Below, one piece after another: positions 35,561 to 43,693 of a DNA stretch of 64,000 nt (position 1 is its first letter; every line of letters begins with the position of its first letter). The notes under the pieces are model-generated. The model was given only the letters and a program-made list of their open reading frames with translations, was not told where the DNA came from and ran no database searches. A program made the translations under genes and the position numbers. Source of the DNA: Sphingobacteriaceae bacterium DW12 (GTDB lineage: Bacteria > Bacteroidota > Bacteroidia > Sphingobacteriales > Sphingobacteriaceae). The stretch spans positions 158,519 through 222,518 of the forward strand of contig JROE01000001.1 in NCBI GenBank assembly GCA_000783305.1. Direction: 5' to 3'.

Positions 35561-36151
35561 TTAGTTGAATTTTGAAAACCTGCTTTCCAGGTTAATTAGC
35601 CAATTGCTTCTCTTCTCCTGACTTACTGATTTTACTGAAGCAAAGCTTATCCAATTAAGATTTTTGTATCCCATAGTCTTAAAAACGCTTTTTAGCATTG
35701 CTTTCTTGATTAAATTTCCGATAAGCAGGGAATACATTATTTGGGGTTTGTTCATTGTAGTGATGATAGTCACGCTTTTTAGGTTTTTCAAAAGTGGCAC
35801 TAATCCAAAACCTCTTGGATGATGGTCATATACAATTCCAGGACTTAAAACCCGGTCAATAAATCCTTTGGTCATTGCAGGCATTAAATCCCACCAGATA
35901 GGAAAGATAAAAATCAGATGATCTGCTTTTTTTAGACGTTCGTTGTAATCTATTACTTGCGGCTCTATGGGTTTGTGTGCTACAAAGGCTTTTAAATCGT
36001 CCGTTGACATTACTGGATTAAATCCGTCATTGTCAAGATGCATCAGGTCAACTTCGTGATTTGCATTTTTTAGCCCTTTTATTACGGCATCTAATATGGC
36101 CTTGTTGTAACTTCTCTCGTAAGGATGATTAAATACTATTGCTACTCTCAT
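35561..36151 (-). CDS. NAD(P)H-dependent oxidoreductase, flavodoxin-like fold
   Basis: 196 aa with the NQO/MdaB/KefF pattern: 'MRVAIVFNHPYERSYNKAIL' (FMN phosphate loop), 'HLIFIFPIWWDLMPAMTKGF' (the 'P-W-P/WW' segment) and 'IDRVLSPGIVYD'. Probably a cytoplasmic quinone or electrophile reductase using bound FMN/FAD. It is first gene of a pair with DUF4405, opposite to no other gene, and a Crp-type regulator is encoded just upstream on the same strand. Confidence 0.88.
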   Translation of the reverse strand: MRVAIVFNHPYERSYNKAILDAVIKGLKNANHEVDLMHLDNDGFNPVMSTDDLKAFVAHKPIEPQVIDYNERLKKADHLIFIFPIWWDLMPAMTKGFIDRVLSPGIVYDHHPRGFGLVPLLKNLKSVTIITTMNKPQIMYSLLIGNLIKKAMLKSVFKTMGYKNLNWISFASVKSVSQEKRSNWLINLESRFSKFN

Positions 36152-36287
36152 TTTTTACTTTACTTGATTTTATTCTGCAAAGTTGAGAAGTGGCAAACGC
36201 CCTGACGATAACAATTGTAAAGAAATAGCCAATGGATTTTATTTGTATGGTATTTCACATCACAAATAAATTTGGAGGAAAATGGAC

Positions 36288-36809
36288 TTATCGCCTGTTG
36301 CGTATTCGGCTTAATGAAACAGCGGTGATGCCTAAATAGGATGCGATATAATGTTGCGGAATGCGTTGGATAATATGGGGATGTTCTTCAATAAGTTCTT
36401 GGTAGCGTTGTTGGGGAGTGTTTTTAAGATAGGAATAGAAAAGTTTTTGAGCGTGTAAAAGTCGTCTGAACAAATGCTCTTCCAGTTCTTTTTTTATTTC
36501 AGGCATATTTTCTAATGCATTTTGAAAGTCTTGTTGCGAAATGGTCTGTAAAATACAAGGTTCTAAACTTTCAATACTATATAGACTTGGCTGATTTGCC
36601 CTGAAACTTTCAATAGAAGAGACCTTGTCGCCTTCAAAGAAAAATTGCGTAGTAATTTCTCTTCCATCATTATTCACCCAGGTCCGCAAACAGCCTTTCT
36701 CAATAAAAAACATTGTTCTCGAAATTTGGCCTTCTTGTAACAGCATTGTTTTGGCAGGAACTTCCTTTCGTTTAAAAAGATGGTCGAATTTATCCCAATC
36801 GCTGTCCAT
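36288..36809 (-). CDS. Crp/Fnr-family transcriptional regulator
   Basis: 173 aa: a cyclic-nucleotide-binding-fold sensor ('MLLQEGQISRTMFFIEKGCL', 'EITTQFFFEGDKVSSIESF') and a C-terminal helix-turn-helix with 'IPQHYIASYLGITAVSLSRI'. There is no clear cAMP-contact Arg-Ser-Ala signature, as usual for Bacteroidota members of this group. It lies 137 bp upstream of the reductase/DUF4405 pair, which it may regulate. Confidence 0.88.
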   Translation of the reverse strand: MDSDWDKFDHLFKRKEVPAKTMLLQEGQISRTMFFIEKGCLRTWVNNDGREITTQFFFEGDKVSSIESFRANQPSLYSIESLEPCILQTISQQDFQNALENMPEIKKELEEHLFRRLLHAQKLFYSYLKNTPQQRYQELIEEHPHIIQRIPQHYIASYLGITAVSLSRIRNRR

Positions 36810-36991
36810 TTCTTGATTTTTTTTATGTTGAAGAGCTGTATTAAGGTTCGTTTCTCTTAGATTTGACCGCTAGCAGCTCACATACTTGGTGCAGGCAATA
36901 TATCCAATCGAAGCTGATATGTCTAATATAGCGAAAATAATCCAACAGCGCATTTTTGTCTATCCGTGATTTCTTTTTTATGTTTTTGCCC

Positions 36992-37393
36992 CTAGTCTGC
37001 TAATACAGAAACTACGTCTTTAAGTGTTGCTGCGTATTCCGTAGGCATATATTCTACAATAGGAGGAAATTTGTCTGCCTGCACGGTGCTTTTAAGCAAT
37101 CCGTTCAATTCTAACTGCTTTAATTCATTTGAAAGCACTCTTGCCGAAATGCCGTTAATTGTTCGTTGCAATTCGTTAAAACGTTTATGCCCACCCACGT
37201 GCATTTGATATTCAGGGCTAAAGACAATAATCCGGACAAAGTATTGGGGAGAATTAGAGAACGGACTTCGAAAAACTTTATCGGGTGTCGCTGTAAAATT
37301 GCACCTAACGGTTAAGGTATTGCCGAAGGCGGGAATTTTTAGCATAAAAGTTGATAGCATTACAAAAATTGAGTTTTGCACTGTCAGCCCCAC
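36992..37393 (-). pseudogene. HxlR-family regulator with replaced 5' end
   Basis: The C-terminal two thirds are typical HxlR winged-helix: 'GHKRFNELQRTINGISARVL', 'SNELKQLELNGLL' and 'PPIVEYMPTEYAATLKDVV'. The N-terminal 45 residues do not resemble the family (no GG-W-x-I-x-I-L segment). They are read out of a palindromic repeat element that overlaps the 5' end. The frame begins with GTG. The gene most likely lost its start to insertion or recombination. Confidence 0.65.
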
Positions 37394-37435
37394 TAAATAA
37401 CAGCTAACGTTTTGGCAATACCTTGTTATCGGCAG
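37305..37435. repeat. Cassette-like palindromic element, copy A
   Basis: CTAACGGTTAAGGTATTGCC at the left faces GGCAATACCTTGTTATCGGC at the right (shared inverted core AAGGTATTGCC). Between them lie AAAAATTGAGTTTTGCACTG and TCAGCCCCACTAAATAACAG. The layout resembles attC-like or Bacteroidota intergenic cassette repeats. Confidence 0.55.
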
Positions 37436-37472
37436 TATTATGTTCCAGTTTAGTCAAATTTGATTGGTTAAT

Positions 37473-38522
37473 TTATTGTTTTTTTGATTGTTTACGCAAA
37501 ATCTTGACAATTCGGTTATATATTACTTCTAATGTTGTCCAGGAGTTTCCGCCACTTGTGTTTACAAACATAACCACTATTGTGTCTATATCTTTATGAT
37601 ATCGGACTATACTCGAATATCCTGGCAACAAACCTGTATGTTCGTAAACGTAGATATTAGAATAAATTGATTGTTCATTTTTATTTAATAACGAACAATC
37701 AATCAAGGCTCTCAAAAAAACGCCAACATCCTGTGCTGTAGCAACCATAGAGCCACCTGCAACAACATAATTTTGACTTTTTAAATCTCCATCGTAGCCT
37801 TTATAATACCCACTAACTACATCTTCTAAATCCACATTACTAAGCGAACCATAAGTGTTTGTTAGGCCTAAACTATCTAAGATTTCTTTTTTCACATATT
37901 GCTGATGGTCGTACCCTAATATTTTGTCGAGGATTTTGCCAATTAATAGATAATTTGTATTGCAATAACGATAACGACTGTCCGGATTGAAATCAGCGGG
38001 TTTATCCAATATCATTTGTAAATATTCGTTTGGGTTTATGGGCAAACTAGACCAAGGTAATTTTGGGTCGTTAATGAAATCGGGAATGCCACTTCGATGT
38101 TGAAGCATCATTCTTATTGAAATCTGTTCTGCATTTTCAATTCTTCCAGCAAGTTCAGGTATATAATCAATAAGAGTTTTGTCTAACGACAATCTTTTTT
38201 TGTGAACCAATTTGGCAGCCGCAACAGCGATATACAATTTACTGATGCTGGCAATTTTGAATAACGCCTGCGGATTGTTAGGAATTTTATGTTCTCTATT
38301 TTTCCAACCAGATGAATAAAATTCAGGCGCTACCCCCTTTCTATCTACATAAACAATAATACCGTCAAGATTATGACTGATTGCTTCTTCAACTTGTTCC
38401 TGAACTGTATTAGGTACTGGTGATGTCCATACTAATAAAGTGTCCCAAGGTATAAATGCCACCGTACATATTATCGCTAAGACGGGTAATAATATTTTAA
38501 GTAGTCGTTTTGTGATTTTCAT
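37473..38522 (-). CDS. Serine hydrolase, class C beta-lactamase-like
   Basis: 349 aa, signal anchor or peptide at residues 7-25. Catalytic motifs: S92-I-S-K95 in 'FKIASISKLYIAV', Tyr-Cys-Asn in 'YRYCNTNYLLIG', and 'HTGLLPGYSS' in the KTG position. This is the beta-lactamase/D-alanyl-D-alanine carboxypeptidase/esterase superfamily (Pfam Beta-lactamase); true beta-lactamase activity is uncertain. It is bounded on both sides by cassette-like palindromes and has lower GC than the left part of the window, consistent with acquisition as a single-gene unit. Confidence 0.88.
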   Translation of the reverse strand: MKITKRLLKILLPVLAIICTVAFIPWDTLLVWTSPVPNTVQEQVEEAISHNLDGIIVYVDRKGVAPEFYSSGWKNREHKIPNNPQALFKIASISKLYIAVAAAKLVHKKRLSLDKTLIDYIPELAGRIENAEQISIRMMLQHRSGIPDFINDPKLPWSSLPINPNEYLQMILDKPADFNPDSRYRYCNTNYLLIGKILDKILGYDHQQYVKKEILDSLGLTNTYGSLSNVDLEDVVSGYYKGYDGDLKSQNYVVAGGSMVATAQDVGVFLRALIDCSLLNKNEQSIYSNIYVYEHTGLLPGYSSIVRYHKDIDTIVVMFVNTSGGNSWTTLEVIYNRIVKILRKQSKKQ

Positions 38523-38534
38523 TTATCGAATATA

Positions 38535-38605
38535 AAATGTCGGTCTCGCTGTCAAATTGCCGCAATCGGCGAGCGCGGCTTGGCGATAACGGCGGATAAA
38601 AATGC
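38535..38605. repeat. Cassette-like palindromic element, copy B
   Basis: TTGCCGCAATCGGCGAGCGC followed by GGCTTGGCGATAACGGCGG: GC-rich nested inverted repeats just 5' of the hydrolase gene, of the same style as copy A. Confidence 0.5.
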
Positions 38606-38731
38606 ACAAATTTTCAATATTTCCCTTAACCTGCTGATTGGAATTCGTTAGTCTTGAGTTTAGCTAGCTAAGGGAAGATTACAAAAAGACTTTGAAAGCT
38701 ATGATAAAGGCCATACAGGAAAGCAGAAGGG

Positions 38732-38753
38732 AAAGGGGGTTAATACCCCCTTT
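38732..38753. terminator. Terminator-like hairpin after the PhyH gene
   Basis: AAAGGGGGT-TAAT-ACCCCCTTT: perfect 9-bp stem, 25 bp past the dioxygenase stop. T-rich on both sides, so possibly bidirectional. Confidence 0.65.
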
Positions 38754-38777
38754 TGGAATAAATTCATTTTATATTCC

Positions 38778-39563
38778 TTAGTCCATGGTTATCCCCAAGC
38801 GGATAGCTCGTGCTACAAGTGTATCGTCTCTCCCATTTTCTGAAATTGACAACTCATTTTTTAAAAACAACGGAGGTTGCGCCATAAATTTAGGAACTAA
38901 GCCCTTGTGGGCCTGCGCCGCATGAACTAAAAAAGGGTGACAAAGATAAACTGTACCGGCTTTACCTGAGGCGAAAACTTCCTTTCTAGTTGGTGTCTCG
39001 TCTAACCTACTGGCAAGTTCCATGAAAGAGAGCCCTGTTTCGCCTTCTGACGATAATATTTTAGCCACGTCCAAATGCGAGCCTTCGTATAAAATAGTTG
39101 GAGCATCTAAGTCGCTAACATCGGAATATAGCACCAACATCAAAAGTGCTCTGCCTTTTGAACGAATATTAACACGCCATTCGAAGTAGTTATTAGGATC
39201 AGCACCTGGAAAACCCGCATCAACGTGCTTGCCCGTGTCTAGGGGTTCTATTGTTGAAGGGAATCTTACAGGAAATACTCCGACGCTTCTACAAGGGACC
39301 CAATTACCTTGCCCAACGAGCTGATCAAAAATCAAATGAAGCTTGGGATGGCTAAGTGATTCTATAAATGGCGATTGTGAGTACATTCCCAAACGTATTA
39401 CGGGCTCAATCCAAGTTGAAGGATTATTACGATCCACAGGAAGATCTGCCCATAAAACATCTAATGCGGCATCGGCAGTTTCTTTTGTAAAGGCGTTGTC
39501 AATACGAACAAAGCCTCTCTGGATGAACTGTTCTATTTCTTTATCAGATAATAAATTTAACAT
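38778..39563 (-). CDS. Phytanoyl-CoA dioxygenase (PhyH)-family protein
   Basis: 261 aa. A non-heme Fe(II)/2-oxoglutarate oxygenase fold: first metal pair in 'TGKHVDAGFPG' (H-x-D) and distal His in 'VYLCHPFLVHAAQAH'. 'RGFVRIDNAFTKETADAALD' is the typical N-terminus. The oxidised substrate cannot be inferred. It stands as a single gene with its own terminator. Confidence 0.85.
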   Translation of the reverse strand: MLNLLSDKEIEQFIQRGFVRIDNAFTKETADAALDVLWADLPVDRNNPSTWIEPVIRLGMYSQSPFIESLSHPKLHLIFDQLVGQGNWVPCRSVGVFPVRFPSTIEPLDTGKHVDAGFPGADPNNYFEWRVNIRSKGRALLMLVLYSDVSDLDAPTILYEGSHLDVAKILSSEGETGLSFMELASRLDETPTRKEVFASGKAGTVYLCHPFLVHAAQAHKGLVPKFMAQPPLFLKNELSISENGRDDTLVARAIRLGITMD

Positions 39564-39901
39564 GATTTTTACTCGTTTATTTTATATCGTACTACTGTTG
39601 AACCAACATTTTGATGCTGATCACGCAATAGCAATTGTCAAAAAAAGGGAAACAAAATAACAGGCTATAAAGGAAATCATAGCCTATTGCTTAAATATTA
39701 AGCATTAAAGGAGTATTTATAACATTACAGTCATTCTCATATTGCAAGTATAAAAAAATATTTTAAAAAAATCGATTATGATAATTATACAAGAGCTAAT
39801 TTAGTTGCGAAAATGTATGGTTACTCCTTCTTTAGACCCTATCTCAAGTTCTCTTTCTAGATTAGTAGACTGTAAATCGTCAGCAAAAAGATGAAGACAC
39901 G
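39564..39901. other. Intergenic region
   Basis: About 340 bp, AT-rich, no gene or strong repeat recognised. Confidence 0.5.
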
Positions 39902-39928
39902 AAAAAGCCGCTCCAAATCTGGAACGGC
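39902..39928 (-). terminator. Terminator of the Rpn-family gene
   Basis: On the minus strand GCCGTTCCA-GATT-TGGAGCGGC is followed by TTTTT, with one G-T-type mismatch in the stem. Confidence 0.8.
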
Positions 39929-39957
39929 CATCTTATATGCTATATCATTGGCGCTCT

Positions 39958-40923
39958 CTAGAGCCTCTCAATCTCTTCTACACAAAGACCCGTACCTTTA
40001 GCAATATCTGCTACAGGTAATCCCATTTTCTTAAATTCTAAAGCAACCTCTAGTGCTTTCTTACGCTCGCCTTCTGCTTTACCCTTAGCCAAGCCTTCTG
40101 CTTTACCTTCAGCCAAACCTTTAGCCAAACCTTTAGCATGACCTACAGTCTCTGCAGATTTACGGGCCGAATTTAATACACTCTCGGTATCACGCTTATG
40201 TTTTAAACTTGCTTCGTATGACATGAGTTCCTCCGCTGTTAATTTACCTATTTCTCCTACTTCAAAGATAAGACCAAATATCCTTTTATCCAAAAATGAA
40301 GGCAATTTATCCATGGTACTCAGATGCTTAAGAAGGTATAACCATTGATCCATTATGGTCTTTAACTCTTCCGGTCGCTTTTTAAACATTGGTAATGAAA
40401 CCATCTTATATCCAAGTTTGTCATAAAATATCTCTTTGGTCTGTTTGTCACAAAGTGCTATATCATAAAAATATGGGCGATCCGTAGCACGAAATATCTC
40501 GGAGCCACCATTCCCGTCCATAGTAAACTCCAATATACCGATAAAGTAAACCTCAGGTAGACGGTAGTCACTCCCTTTTTTGCCTCTAGCTAATTGTTTG
40601 TTGATCAAACGTGAGGTGTAGTACACAGCTCGATCCTTAAAAAATTCCTGAAAGAGCTGCTGCATCTCGATAATGAAAACCTCGCCATCACTCGCGATAC
40701 AATGTAAATCAAACACAACACGACGCATCTCCTCATAATCGCCATCGTGCTCAACTGGTTTGTACCGCAAATCTGATATTATCTTGTCTCCCTCAAATAG
40801 ACTATTCAGAAAGTCAATCAGTAAAATCTTGTTTTCTTCTCGTCCGAAATAAAACTTCCAACCGAAGTCTGTCCGTGGATCAACATATTTGCCAAGATGC
40901 TTTTTAGAGCTAGCCATAATCAT
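39958..40923 (-). CDS. Rpn-family recombination-promoting nuclease/PD-(D/E)XK transposase-like protein
   Basis: About 321 aa. 'VDPRTDFGWKFYFGREENK', 'LLIDFLNSLFEGD' and 'VVFDLHCIASDGEVFIIEMQ' form the PD-(D/E)XK nuclease core (D...E-x-Q) of the Rpn/PDDEXK_2 family. The C-terminus has an AKGLAEGKAEG-type alternating charged helix repeat typical of these proteins. A -7 box TATATTTG lies at 40949-40942 on the minus strand, which favours ATG 40923 over the TTG at 40944. Rpn proteins stimulate RecA-independent recombination and some have been linked to phage defence. Confidence 0.87.
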   Translation of the reverse strand: MIMASSKKHLGKYVDPRTDFGWKFYFGREENKILLIDFLNSLFEGDKIISDLRYKPVEHDGDYEEMRRVVFDLHCIASDGEVFIIEMQQLFQEFFKDRAVYYTSRLINKQLARGKKGSDYRLPEVYFIGILEFTMDGNGGSEIFRATDRPYFYDIALCDKQTKEIFYDKLGYKMVSLPMFKKRPEELKTIMDQWLYLLKHLSTMDKLPSFLDKRIFGLIFEVGEIGKLTAEELMSYEASLKHKRDTESVLNSARKSAETVGHAKGLAKGLAEGKAEGLAKGKAEGERKKALEVALEFKKMGLPVADIAKGTGLCVEEIERL

Positions 40924-41097
40924 TATTAACTGGTTATTAATCAAATATACAAAAAAAACTAAAATAATTAGTATACATACAAGACAGGTTACATCGGCCC
41001 ATAGCTGTATATAGGATTGAGATGAGGAATATGTAATAGTACTGGAAACGTTGTGCGATGGAACCGCTATTGTAATAAATCCCTCTATAAAAGAGCG

Positions 41098-41124
41098 TTA
41101 AAACCCCGTCGAATTGGACGGGGT
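41098..41124 (-). terminator. Terminator of the polysaccharide utilisation operon
   Basis: Stem ACCCCGTC/GACGGGGT (41102-41109/41116-41123) with loop of 6; the minus-strand product continues into TTTT. It sits 11 bp after the last gene. Confidence 0.85.
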
Positions 41125-41134
41125 CTTAACGAAT

Positions 41135-42232
41135 TTATTTTTGTGTATCAACGGCACCCGTGAGCGAGCGAATAACCTCCAATTCGGATTCTTGGTAGGC
41201 TGTTCCGTCTTTTCGGAAGATATCATGAAACCATAGTGTGGGTTCGGCCAGATGAGGAAGTGGTGTATCCCATGCAAATATGGTATTGGTTTTACCAGAT
41301 ACGAGTCCCCAATTTATAGCACCTACATTTTCTTGCTTTAGCATAGGCATGATGTCTTGAAATGTACTCTTCTGTGTCCTGGCCATATATTCTGTACATA
41401 TCAGTGGCCGTCCATATTGCTTGAGAGAATCTATCAATTTCTTGTGTTCGTTTAAAGGTTCATAAGTATGGTAGGTGACGATATCTGAATTTTCTAATTG
41501 AAAATTGTTCAATGCCTGTAGTTTTAGATCCCAGATACCTGCTGTGACAGGCTGTGATGGATTTACGGATCTTGCCCAGCTAAAAATCTTTTGCAGTAAA
41601 AAGAGACTTTTCTCGTTGTAACGATAAGGACCTGATCCACCTGGCTCATTGTACAGGTCCCACATTAGGATTCTTTCATCGCTTTTGAAGGTGCTGAGTA
41701 TATCTTTTACATATTCCTCTAATTTTGGTAGAACGGCGGTGGTATCGCCTTTGTAGTACAGGTCTCCTGGATCTCTTAACCAGCCCGAATTGTGTACTCC
41801 AGGTTTAGGACTTGGTTGCTTACCGACTTTGAAATCCGGATTCCAACAATCGTCAAAGAATACGAACATGGTGGATATCTTGTGTTTATGGGATATGTCT
41901 AGATATTGATTGATGCGCTTCTTAAAGCCTTCTTTGTCCGTCTCCCATAAGGCATGATGTAAAAAGACACGCATAGTATTCATACCGATAGCGGCAGCCC
42001 ACCCTAATTCACGATCTATGGTGACGGGGTCAAAGGTATCTGCTTGCCACATCTCTAACTGATTGATGGCATTGCTAGGTATAAAATTGGCGCCGCTCAA
42101 CCAGCCTTGTTTGTCATACCAGGTGGATGCCTTTTCTTTACTCCAAATATCGGCTGTATCTGTCTTCTGCGCACTGCAGGATTGGAATACGGCTAACACT
42201 AAACATACGTAAACAACGATTCTATTTTTCAT
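41135..42232 (-). CDS. GH5-like glycoside hydrolase, lipoprotein
   Basis: 366 aa from ATG 42232, where a lipoprotein signal (VYVCLVLAVFQSC) begins. The (beta/alpha)8 barrel of clan GH-A: 'AAAIGMNTMRVFLHH', acid/base Glu in 'MWDLYNEPGGSG', 'DIVTYHTYEPL', nucleophile Glu in 'PLICTEYMAR', and 'GAINWGLVSG'. This type is often annotated as 1,4-beta-xylanase or cellulase, but linkage specificity cannot be told. It is last in the SusCD operon, 14 bp after the BACON protein gene. Probably surface or periplasmic. Confidence 0.88.
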   Translation of the reverse strand: MKNRIVVYVCLVLAVFQSCSAQKTDTADIWSKEKASTWYDKQGWLSGANFIPSNAINQLEMWQADTFDPVTIDRELGWAAAIGMNTMRVFLHHALWETDKEGFKKRINQYLDISHKHKISTMFVFFDDCWNPDFKVGKQPSPKPGVHNSGWLRDPGDLYYKGDTTAVLPKLEEYVKDILSTFKSDERILMWDLYNEPGGSGPYRYNEKSLFLLQKIFSWARSVNPSQPVTAGIWDLKLQALNNFQLENSDIVTYHTYEPLNEHKKLIDSLKQYGRPLICTEYMARTQKSTFQDIMPMLKQENVGAINWGLVSGKTNTIFAWDTPLPHLAEPTLWFHDIFRKDGTAYQESELEVIRSLTGAVDTQK

Positions 42233-42246
42233 GATTTTATCTTTTT

Positions 42247-43680
42247 TTAATTCCAAGTATAAATTACTACATCTCCTGCTTCCACTTGAATGGGAGTATC
42301 TGCTGCGCTCTGGGTCTGCCCATTCTTCAACATCCTTTTGACGCCTGAATCTGCTTCGACTTTTAGTTCCATGGTTGATCTATAATCTTTATTGACTATA
42401 ATCAGGTAGTCCTTGTTGTCTTTGGTCAGATGAGAGACCACGGCCCCTTTTTCTCCCGTATGGATTGATTTAATAGGGCCGGGTAAACTACTGATGCCTC
42501 TGGTTCCTTCGGGAAGTGCGGACCCGGTATGCCACACGTCTTGTACGGTAGCATGCATAAAGACAGTAGATAGATCTTGAATCTCTTGGTTTACAGTTTT
42601 AACCAATGCATAGACGGGTGTCTCTGCCTCTCTATAAACACCATGGAAGGTAAAGTATTGTATCGCTTGGGCACCATAGGCCAAATTACTAAATACCTGC
42701 AACCGCAATTCTCCTAACGTAGGGACCTGATAAAAATGACTAGCATCCAAACGATGTGATAAGGCCAGTACAAATGCCCAGAAGGGGATGTTCTTTTTCT
42801 TAGCTGCTTGTGCAACCTCCTCTAAATTTCTGTACCAGTCTGGTCGGACTACGCTGGGGTTGCCATCGATGGATACAATAGGATAATTGTCAAAGGATAG
42901 GAACGGAACGGGTACTTTGTCCAAATAGGTCTGCAAGGTAGACCTGTATTGCTCTTTGCCCCAGGCCCAATTGGGATATACATTGACATACACGGGATGC
43001 TTACTATCAACGGCCTGAATTTTTCGGGCCCAAGATCCGATTTCATCCAATTCGGATGTTTCGGGTTCGTCGTCGAGGTGGTATCCCATAAGTGCGGGTG
43101 AATCTGCGATTGCTGAAACGGTCTGCTGAACATTGGTTTTAAGCTCTGGACTTGAAATAATTAGTTGAACGCCAGCTCTATCTGCCTCGTGGAGCACATG
43201 CTGGACGGTAGCTACATCATCATACCATCCTAAATAGGTATTGAAGCCTGCTTCTTTCAGTTTTAAAAACTTAGTGTACGCATTCTCGGCTTCTATGCCT
43301 GTCCACGCAACTATTGGCATTTCATCTTGCTCCTTGTACATGTATACTTTGCCTTGTTGTACCTGGATAACCTGCGTTGCAATGCCATTGCCTGAGATGC
43401 GAAATGCTGCTGTTCTTCCGCCTTCACTATGCTCCTCAACCTGCAATTGTACGCTTGCTTGCCCCTCTCCTTCTGCAGGACTGATGGTACACCAGGATTG
43501 TTCAGAAATGGAACTGATCTTCCACGTTGTATTGGATTGTACTTTCAATGTCTGTTGACCGGCATGGTCACTTACTACAATTTTTTCGGCTATTCCTTCG
43601 ATTGAAAAAAAAGCTTTCATGGGCTCCGGTGCGCATGCCCATTGCAGCAGTATGAATATATAAATCATCATATGTTTCAT
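42247..43680 (-). CDS. BACON-domain TIM-barrel glycan-active protein
   Basis: 477 aa. Lipoprotein signal 'MMIYIFILLQWAC'. Residues about 25-105 form a BACON domain ('WKISSISEQSWCTISPAEGE', 'RTAAFRISGNGIATQVIQVQ'). A barrel follows with 'EAGFNTYLGWYDDVATVQHV', 'ALMGYHLDDEPETSELDEIG' (an acidic pair in the acid/base position) and 'VPFLSFDNYP'. The C-terminal beta domain ends 'VEADSGVKRMLKNGQTQS'. BACON modules bind glycans or mucin-like surfaces in gut Bacteroidota. The GH family is uncertain; it resembles GH-A barrels annotated as beta-galactosidase-like. Confidence 0.8.
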   Translation of the reverse strand: MKHMMIYIFILLQWACAPEPMKAFFSIEGIAEKIVVSDHAGQQTLKVQSNTTWKISSISEQSWCTISPAEGEGQASVQLQVEEHSEGGRTAAFRISGNGIATQVIQVQQGKVYMYKEQDEMPIVAWTGIEAENAYTKFLKLKEAGFNTYLGWYDDVATVQHVLHEADRAGVQLIISSPELKTNVQQTVSAIADSPALMGYHLDDEPETSELDEIGSWARKIQAVDSKHPVYVNVYPNWAWGKEQYRSTLQTYLDKVPVPFLSFDNYPIVSIDGNPSVVRPDWYRNLEEVAQAAKKKNIPFWAFVLALSHRLDASHFYQVPTLGELRLQVFSNLAYGAQAIQYFTFHGVYREAETPVYALVKTVNQEIQDLSTVFMHATVQDVWHTGSALPEGTRGISSLPGPIKSIHTGEKGAVVSHLTKDNKDYLIIVNKDYRSTMELKVEADSGVKRMLKNGQTQSAADTPIQVEAGDVVIYTWN

Positions 43681-43693
43681 GTTAATTAGTGCT

